A DNA stretch of 64,000 nucleotides from a virus, in the IMG/VR virus record IMGVR_UViG_3300031834_000002, positions 25,805-89,804 of that record; one strand, 5' to 3'. The notes below the pieces were generated by a model, which was not told where the DNA came from, ran no database searches, and worked only from the letters and a program-made list of their open reading frames with translations. Positions 59,021-64,000 of this stretch are shown here, piece after piece (positions within the stretch are counted from its first letter, which is position 1; every line of letters begins with the position of its first letter). A program made the position numbers and the translations under genes.

Positions 59021-60838
59021 TTATTCTCCAGTTTTAAATAAATTATTAAGTCTTTTGATTTCTTCTTCTAAATATTTTAATAGGTCTAATTTATTTTCTA
59101 AACTAAATTTTACTAATTCAGTCTGAAAAAAATATTTTAAACCATCTTGATATTCTTGTTTAGTTAAAATTAATTCTTCTTTTTTTTCAATCTTTTGTCG
59201 CCATTCTATTTTATTTATATTTATTCGTTGTGGTCTCGTCCAACTATTAGCACCTAACCCAGCTTCGGTTATAATTTTGGGAGTAGAATTAAAATCTTTC
59301 TTTAACCAAACTGCTATTGCAAAAACTTTAAAAGCATCGAATACATGGTCTCCTGTTTCAGAAATACATGCATATACTGTTCGAGTTCCAATTGTTCGAG
59401 AAATTACTGAGTTTATTTGATTTAAAAATTTAAAATCTCTTGGCATTAATATTCTGCCTTCGTATAATAAAGTCTTCAAAAATTTATTACTCCATTCAGA
59501 TTGAAATTCTTCTAATAATACTGGTTTGCCATCTTCTACCATTATTTCATTTTTATCATTTTTCTTAAAATCTACACCTATTTTATCTCCACCAGCATAA
59601 CGAACTAAATTATTTAATGGATATTTTTTTTCTGCTCTTCTATACAGACTACGACCTGTTCCATCTCCACAATCAAATCCTATAACATTTGCTTGCAATT
59701 TTTGAATTAACCAATCTATAATTTCCCATTGTTCGTCATCTTTTAAAGAATAAAGAGCAATTCTATAAAGATATTGATATTTATTATCTATTTCTCCAAG
59801 AATAATAATTTCACTTCCGCCAGCACCATCTCCAATATCACCTGCTATAAAAATTCTTTGTATATTTTTAGGTCTTTCTACAACAATTAAATTTTTAAAA
59901 TAATGAAAAGATTCTTTTTTAATTTCAAATATTTTAACTTCTGATTTTTCGTCTATATAAGGTTCTATCCGAGAAATGTCGAATTCGCTGATTCCGTCTT
60001 CTATAACTTCCGCTTTTACAAATATGCGATAAGTAGACGAGTCGATTCCGCCATATTCTTCTCGGCGTGATTCTTCTTCTTTTTTATCAAATGTAGGATT
60101 AACATACTGAGGAAGATTACATATTTTGTTTTTATTTTTTGGGTCGTAAAATGCTCTTCCAGCAGGTGTGAATTTTGTAAAGTTTGTCATTCCAGAACTT
60201 CTTATTACTGCCCCATTTTCAGAAAGAGCGTCTTTTCTTTTATCATAAGATGCAGAATTTTCAAGTGAGGCTTCTTCTATATATATCTTCTTAAAATGTT
60301 TTCCGAACCATTGTCGTCCTGCGTCCTTAGATGCAATATTCATATTCACGCCTTGTAACGTCCAACCATTACGAGCAAATATTTCATATTTTGGTGCACC
60401 ACGAACTCTTTGTTTCCACATTTTTAAAATTGGGTGAAAACAAATTGCACGAACACAAACATCTAATACATCTTGAAGATGTATAGAATCAGCACTTGAA
60501 AAACCTTCTATATCATTTTCATCATGAAGCATAGAAATTGGAATATCTATTTTTTCTGTAACTAAGGATTTTCCATATTTTCTTGCTCCAAAATTATAAA
60601 TATCTCCTGCACCTTTACGAAGTTCGAACTGTTCCTTTGGAGAAAGTTCTGGCATATTTGTATCTATAAATGGTTCTGAAGAAAGAAAAGGATATTGATA
60701 TAATCTCAAAGAACCAAATGTTTCTTTAAATTCGCTAAGGTTATCGAAATTAGAAAACAAACTCTCAGCTAAAGCAACAGGTGTATGAAATAGTTGTATA
60801 AATTCTAATTCTTCTTCTGTTATTCTTTCGGCTATCAT
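59021..60838 (-). CDS. terL: terminase large subunit
   Basis: 605 aa packaging motor. A Walker A-like loop GARKYGKS (residues 84-91), Walker B with catalytic Glu in KKIYIEEAS (183-191), and an RNase H-type nuclease with Asp334 (AGDIGDG), Asp389 (GFDCGDG) and Asp497/Asp501 (GDHVFDAFKVF). Walker A lacks the usual GxxxxGK(S/T) glycine spacing partner, as in many TerL proteins. TerS lies 50 bases upstream. The start has no clear ribosome site. Confidence 0.9.
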   Translation of the reverse strand: MIAERITEEELEFIQLFHTPVALAESLFSNFDNLSEFKETFGSLRLYQYPFLSSEPFIDTNMPELSPKEQFELRKGAGDIYNFGARKYGKSLVTEKIDIPISMLHDENDIEGFSSADSIHLQDVLDVCVRAICFHPILKMWKQRVRGAPKYEIFARNGWTLQGVNMNIASKDAGRQWFGKHFKKIYIEEASLENSASYDKRKDALSENGAVIRSSGMTNFTKFTPAGRAFYDPKNKNKICNLPQYVNPTFDKKEEESRREEYGGIDSSTYRIFVKAEVIEDGISEFDISRIEPYIDEKSEVKIFEIKKESFHYFKNLIVVERPKNIQRIFIAGDIGDGAGGSEIIILGEIDNKYQYLYRIALYSLKDDEQWEIIDWLIQKLQANVIGFDCGDGTGRSLYRRAEKKYPLNNLVRYAGGDKIGVDFKKNDKNEIMVEDGKPVLLEEFQSEWSNKFLKTLLYEGRILMPRDFKFLNQINSVISRTIGTRTVYACISETGDHVFDAFKVFAIAVWLKKDFNSTPKIITEAGLGANSWTRPQRININKIEWRQKIEKKEELILTKQEYQDGLKYFFQTELVKFSLENKLDLLKYLEEEIKRLNNLFKTGE

Positions 60839-60888
60839 AGTTTTTTATTTTTTGGAGTTCAATCAGAAACTAAAGGCAAGCGAAAATC

Positions 60889-61563
60889 TTAAACAGTAGG
60901 ATTAGCCTTATTATCAGTTGGTTCTTTTTTTAAATAAATTTTTTCTTCTAACCAATCAATATACATGTCAGAACAACCTAAGATGTCTGCTACTTGTTTT
61001 TTTGTAATAATATTTTGTTTATATAAATCCCACAATATTTTATTACCTAATACTTTTGATTCAAAGAAAGGATGTTTCATTGTATCCCAAACATCTGATT
61101 TAATATAAAGAAGAATCATCTTCGAGCAATGTGGGCATGTAAATGTTCTATCCTGATTTTCTTTACACCAAACTTTAAATTTATTTTTTAATTGTTCAAT
61201 ATATTTATAACCATCATTACTATCGTTATTATCGAACAATCCTAATTTTGTTTTTAAATTAAAAATTTGTTCGAGATTTTCATTCATTGCATCTACAATA
61301 TATTTTGGAACAGTAAAATCTTTTTGGTCATTTTCTGATTTTGTTTTATTGTCTTTTTTTATCTTTGTTTCTTTATCGGCAATATTATTCTTCATTTTAT
61401 CTTGAAGTAATTCTTTATAAACTAATTCTTCAAGTAATTCCATATCGGAATAATTAGAAATCGAATAAACTTGACAATATTCGTCGAATTTTTCTTGACC
61501 ACGTTTTTTTTCATAGCGGTCTAAACCAATTCCACGATACTCATACTTTTTATTTTCTTCCAT
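60889..61563 (-). CDS. terminase small subunit-like protein
   Basis: 224 aa directly before TerL. It has FTCPHCSKM (Cys143, Cys146) half-ribbon, a WDTMKHPFFESKVLGNKILW segment, and a C-terminal helix-turn-helix like TKKQVADILGCSDMYIDWLE. This combination recurs in phage small terminases that bind the packaging site. First gene of the late operon, behind the terminator-like hairpin at 61590-61616. Confidence 0.65.
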   Translation of the reverse strand: MEENKKYEYRGIGLDRYEKKRGQEKFDEYCQVYSISNYSDMELLEELVYKELLQDKMKNNIADKETKIKKDNKTKSENDQKDFTVPKYIVDAMNENLEQIFNLKTKLGLFDNNDSNDGYKYIEQLKNKFKVWCKENQDRTFTCPHCSKMILLYIKSDVWDTMKHPFFESKVLGNKILWDLYKQNIITKKQVADILGCSDMYIDWLEEKIYLKKEPTDNKANPTV

Positions 61564-61578
61564 ACATTTTCTTTTCTT

Positions 61579-61616
61579 ATAAAAAAATTCAGAGGGTAGA
61601 ACTTAGCTACCCTCTG
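61579..61616 (-). terminator. intrinsic terminator in the late-operon leader
   Basis: CTACCCTCTG/CAGAGGGTAG, a perfect 10-bp stem (61590-61599 with 61607-61616, 7-base loop), followed leftward by a run of seven Ts (AATTTTTTTATAAG). It lies about 60 bases after the start of transcription from the promoter at 61684 and 16 bases before terS, so it would block late transcription unless antiterminated. Confidence 0.8.
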
Positions 61617-61683
61617 GCGGTTATATTTATATATTAAGCCATAAGATTTTTATACAAATAGACATATTCCCTCTTCTACTATA

Positions 61684-61712
61684 AGTATACCATACTAACC
61701 TCTTAAATACAA
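61684..61712 (-). promoter_or_regulatory. leftward late promoter (P2)
   Basis: Reading leftward: TTGTAT (61712-61707), 17-base spacer, TATACT (61689-61684), then TATAGTAG. Transcription starts near 61677 and runs to the terminator and terS. Matches the other promoters in the window in -10 and initial region. Confidence 0.8.
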
Positions 61713-61751
61713 GGATTTCTCTAAATTAATTTATATCTGAATTATATCTAA

Positions 61752-61821
61752 TAAAAAGCAAGGGGGATTAGATTCTTTTATATACTTGCCCTGTAAAGTG
61801 GGCTTCTTTAATCTATCCCCC
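61752..61821 (-). terminator. branched terminator after the 53-aa gene
   Basis: GGGGGATTAGAT (61762-61773) pairs with ATCTATCCCCC (61811-61821); inside, GCCC/GGGC forms a second hairpin, giving a branched structure. TTGCTTTTTATT follows leftward as U-tract. It ends the short transcript from the promoter at 62035. Confidence 0.75.
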
Positions 61822-61827
61822 AGCGAA

Positions 61828-61989
61828 TTAATCTTCTTTTTTATTATCTGTATATACCTGACCATTTGCATAATCATCTTTACCTCTAAGCATCTTGGTT
61901 TTTAATTCTTTAAAAAAGTATAATAATTTCATCGTATTTTTATCTATATCAAGATAACTATAAAATTTATTCCTTCCGTCTCTCTCCAT
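61828..61989 (-). CDS. small protein between promoter and terminator, 53 aa
   Basis: Starts at ATG 61989 (GGAGTATGT just upstream); an upstream ATG at 62046 would lie within the promoter. MERDGRNKFYSYLDIDK..., helical and charged. It forms a monocistronic unit between P1 and the branched terminator, a position often held by a regulator or an early inhibitor. Function unknown; an antitermination or host-takeover role is only a guess. Confidence 0.6.
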   Translation of the reverse strand: MERDGRNKFYSYLDIDKNTMKLLYFFKELKTKMLRGKDDYANGQVYTDNKKED

Positions 61990-62034
61990 ACATACTCCAT
62001 TTCTATTAAAAGTTAGTTCTATTTTCCTAATACA

Positions 62035-62063
62035 AGTATAACACAACTATTTACAAAAGTCAA
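62035..62063 (-). promoter_or_regulatory. leftward promoter P1
   Basis: Reading leftward: TTGACT (62063-62058), 17-base spacer, TATACT (62040-62035). The sequence GAAATCATTGACTTT around the -35 also occurs at the rightward promoter at 9412. Drives the 53-aa gene. Confidence 0.85.
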
Positions 62064-62202
62064 TGATTTCTCTTTCCCACCGACGACAAAAATTAAATAA
62101 ATCCCAAAAATCTATACTTTTTTTGTTACCAAACCGCTACAAACCGACGAATTCCTAACCCAAATCTTCTATTATATATATCTATATAATATTTATATAT
62201 CA

Positions 62203-62232
62203 TTGACATATATAGTAATCATATAATATAGA
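62203..62232 (+). promoter_or_regulatory. possible rightward promoter before hairpin cluster
   Basis: TTGACA (62203-62208), 18-base spacer, TATAGA (62227-62232). The -35 is a consensus match but the surrounding DNA is extremely AT-rich, so chance is possible. Transcription would enter the hairpins at 62244 and 62290-62388. Confidence 0.4.
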
Positions 62233-62243
62233 TATATAAATAT

Positions 62244-62278
62244 TATAGTAGTAGTTTATTACATAAACTACTACTATA
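62244..62278. repeat. 16-bp perfect inverted repeat
   Basis: TATAGTAGTAGTTTAT (62244-62259) and its exact reverse complement (62263-62278) around a 3-base loop. The strongest palindrome of the region; possible cruciform, origin element or RNA hairpin. Confidence 0.8.
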
Positions 62279-62289
62279 GAATAATGTTT

Positions 62290-62388
62290 TATACTCGCTA
62301 ACGCTCGTATAAAGGGTCGGGATAAACTATCCCTCCCCTTAGAAAGTTCGTTCCTCACTTTCTTAACAGGATTTCTTTACAAAATCCT
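62290..62388. repeat. cluster of four short inverted repeats
   Basis: In order: TATAC/GTATA (62290-62311), GGGATA/TATCCC (62319-62333), GAAAGT/ACTTTC (62342-62362) and AGGATTT/AAATCCT (62368-62388). Each is a compact stem-loop; spacing is close. A structured RNA or protein-binding array is possible. Confidence 0.6.
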
Positions 62389-62525
62389 AATAACAATCTT
62401 GCTAAAGAATTCGTAAGTAAAATGCGATTAACCGAGCTAACTTTTTATATTCTTAATTATTATTAAATTACTAATTAATACGAAATCAGTAACAAACTTA
62501 ATAAAAAGGATAAATAAACAATCCT

Positions 62526-62542
62526 GTTAGGTATTTCCTAAC
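62526..62542. repeat. short inverted repeat
   Basis: GTTAGG (62526-62531) and CCTAAC (62537-62542) around a 5-base loop, in the non-coding region. Weak alone. Confidence 0.4.
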
Positions 62543-62592
62543 TATAATACCCGATAGGGAGGAATTGATTCAAATAATCAATCATATTGCTA

Positions 62593-62795
62593 AAAACCCC
62601 ATACAATCTGCTAAATTACACCCTATCGGATTAAGTTTAAATCTATTCTCGAATGTCAACTCTGACTTGTCATAAAAAGATACTATTATTTGTTACAAAG
62701 AAAACAATATAAATCAATCTTGCCTATTTTTAATAAAAACCTACACACCCCCTGCTAAACTACACCCATAGGGTCAAGGTTAAATGTTATTCGCC
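62593..62795. repeat. pair of diverged direct repeats of about 60 bp
   Basis: Copy 1 at 62593-62651 and copy 2 at 62736-62795 share the order AAAACC...CTGCTAAAyTACACCC...GG.T.AAG.TTAAAT..TATTC. Roughly two thirds of positions agree. Possible remnants of a mobile or regulatory element. Confidence 0.5.
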
Positions 62796-63461
62796 CCCAA
62801 GTAGGTTATCATTAAAAAGCTAAATAAGACCCCTCTAATAGATAATTTGAGCATATTTATATAACAACCTAAAATAACACAATTTAGCATATATATTGAA
62901 TTGGAGCACAACAGGATTTAACAAGAATTCACAGAATTTAACATGGGAAGATTTTTGGGGAGTTTTTATAATTATTTTATTATATAAGTCCTTACTATAT
63001 AAAGCGTTAGAAAAATACGGTGGGTATCTAAAACGTTAAGAATTAACTTTTTGCTAAAAAAGACCCTCCGCCTTGATTATTATTGTAACTCATTACATTG
63101 TAATAGGTTATGATTATTATTATAATCTTTATCTGTCATTATACTTTATAGGTATAAATACAAATAGCCTTCTTTTTAGCCGTCTTAAAAAAAAGCCGTT
63201 TTTATTTGTCTTTATACTCTATTTTAGCTCAATCTTGCTTTGTTTATCCTGTTATCTTGTCTTTGTTGCATAATGTTAGGAAGTAACTATTTTATTGTAT
63301 TTGTTATTCAATTAGTTTTTTAACTCTTTTATTCTTAACTAATTTATTGTATTATTATACCATTAGATTGATTGTATTTTTTATAGTAAGGGATTATCTT
63401 GTCTTTATACTTTGGTATAGTTATCTTTGTTTATAGGTGATTATTACATTGTAGTTAAGAA

Positions 63462-63491
63462 TTGACTTTTTATTTAATAGATAAGTATAAT
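63462..63491 (+). promoter_or_regulatory. rightward promoter in non-coding region
   Basis: TTGACT (63462-63467), 18-base spacer, TATAAT (63486-63491). No ORF with a ribosome site follows before 63700, so it may make a non-coding leader or RNA that runs into the 63768 gene. Confidence 0.55.
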
Positions 63492-63681
63492 CAGATTGAT
63501 GTTGTTGTTAGTGTAAAGGTTATCTATTTATTTTATACAGGCATAGTCAAGGCGTTATTAGTTTTCTTTATCATAAACACAACACAAAAAAGCAATCAAT
63601 TTTAGAATTATCTTTTTATTTTTATTGTATTATCTTTTAGTTATTCGTTATTTTTTATTTTTACCGTCGGAGAATTTGAAA

Positions 63682-63740
63682 TGTTAAGAAAACAAAAGTT
63701 AGCCTGTTTGACTTGTATTTTTTTTATAGTATGCTATAAT
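63682..63740 (+). promoter_or_regulatory. rightward promoter with conserved 20-bp box
   Basis: The box at 63682-63701 is identical to 9381-9400. An extended -10 TGC-TATAAT lies at 63732-63740; candidate -35 elements are TTGACT at 63708 (long spacing) or TTGTAT at 63713 (16-base spacer). Drives the tiny gene at 63768 and possibly an operon beyond the window. Confidence 0.7.
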
Positions 63741-63767
63741 AGTATTGAGGATAGGAAAGGGGATAAA

Positions 63768-63881
63768 ATGAAAATACAAAAAATTGACTGTTTAATAAAA
63801 GCAAGAAAAATTGCAAAACGTTGTGGCGGTTTTACCATAGATTATTATTATAAATTATTGACAAAGTATAAACTATGGTAA
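63768..63881 (+). CDS. small basic protein, 37 aa
   Basis: ATG 63768 follows GGAAAGGGGAT, 28 bases after the -10; the longer frame to 63681 would overlap the promoter. Basic helical sequence (CLIKARKIAKRCGG, YYYKLLTKYKLW). First gene of a new rightward unit. Function unknown. Confidence 0.5.
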   Translation: MKIQKIDCLIKARKIAKRCGGFTIDYYYKLLTKYKLW

Positions 63882-63897
63882 AAATTTTTTTCATACC

Positions 63898-64000
63898 TTC
63901 GGCAAGGGCGAAGCCAAAGCCGAAGGCAAGGGCGAAGCCAAAGCCGAAGGCAAGGGCGAAGCCAAAGCCGAAGGCAAGGGCGAAGCCAAAGCCGAAGGCA
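63898..64000. repeat. GC-rich 24-bp tandem repeat reaching the right edge
   Basis: Unit GAAGGCAAGGGCGAAGCC plus AAAGCC. Three full copies (63922-63945, 63946-63969, 63970-63993) flanked by a nearly complete copy on the left and a partial one at the edge. Each unit contains GCGAAGC, known as an unusually stable DNA mini-hairpin. The array is far richer in GC than the rest of the window and lies in no started ORF. Confidence 0.9.

Larger units (their letters stand above)
62064..63680. other. 1.6-kb AT-rich region without convincing genes
   Basis: Only short or stop-interrupted frames on both strands. It contains a 16-bp perfect hairpin, a run of four short hairpins, diverged 60-bp repeats, small repeated words (TTATCTTGTCTTT, CATTGTAA, GTTAAGAATTRACTTTTT) and one good promoter. 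Candidate origin, regulatory or ncRNA region between divergent transcription units. Confidence 0.6.

Noticed and set aside
63073-63273. 66-aa hydrophobic ORF in the non-coding region
   Set aside because: TTG start without ribosome site, composition is what a T-rich non-coding strand gives, and no neighbour coupling.
61564-63680. tRNA genes in the non-coding stretches
   Set aside because: No cloverleaf with a GGTTCGAATCC-like arm was seen in any intergenic region on either strand by eye.
63898-64000. CRISPR array
   Set aside because: The repeats are directly tandem with no spacers, and no cas gene is nearby.

Overview
The window is a continuous stretch of a low-GC (by eye about 30% or less), densely packed, tailed double-stranded DNA bacteriophage genome. 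The evidence is a full head-tail morphogenesis set (small and large terminase, portal, protease/scaffold, major capsid protein, connectors, tail tube, tape measure, tail hub, fibres) beside phage-type replication and recombination genes. A tape measure and tail tube without a recognisable contractile sheath suggest a long non-contractile (siphovirus-like) tail. Shine-Dalgarno sites (AGGAGG-like) and sigma70-type promoters are clear. The host cannot be named from the sequence. TGA is used as a normal stop at many ATGA overlaps, so the code is standard.

Layout. (1) 1-9316, rightward: RuvC-like resolvase (cut by the left edge), RecA, an HNH endonuclease, a phage-borne ribosomal protein bS21, a metallophosphoesterase, a cupin, family B DNA polymerase and many small, often cysteine-rich proteins. 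(2) A hairpin and a strong promoter at 9339-9440 start a second rightward operon, 9461-25665: Hjc-like nuclease, HTH-phosphoesterase, SbcD and SbcC split by an HNH gene, a zinc metallopeptidase, another HNH protein, then a surface-glycan-like cassette (SDR, DUF2284, TagD-like cytidylyltransferase, two LicD domains, three GT2 glycosyltransferases, one carrying an intact LAGLIDADG intein, a DUF115-like protein and a membrane protein). (3) 25672-61563, leftward: structural genes in the order, read leftward, TerS, TerL, portal, fibres, protease/scaffold, capsid, connectors, LamG fibre, tail tube, chaperone-like proteins, tape measure and tail tip. (4) 61564-62063: two leftward promoters and two intrinsic terminators, one of them between a promoter and terS, which suggests a late-gene antitermination switch. 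(5) 62064-63680: a long AT-rich region without convincing genes, with hairpins, diverged repeats and candidate promoters. (6) From 63682 a rightward promoter sharing a 20-bp box with the 9.4-kb promoter, a tiny gene, and a GC-rich 24-bp tandem repeat running off the right edge.

How it fits together. RecA, SbcC/SbcD, two resolvases and PolB form a recombination-linked replication module; the leftward block builds the virion. Seven free-standing homing-type endonucleases plus the intein are inserted between or within these genes. Six of the seven share repeated zinc-ribbon modules although their catalytic domains belong to at least three folds. The glycan cassette, in which a CDP-alditol-forming enzyme is coupled to LicD-type transferases and GT2 enzymes, is the best candidate for an undescribed system. 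No integrase, repressor, endolysin, helicase, primase, tRNA or CRISPR array was seen; the lysis and remaining replication genes probably lie outside the window.
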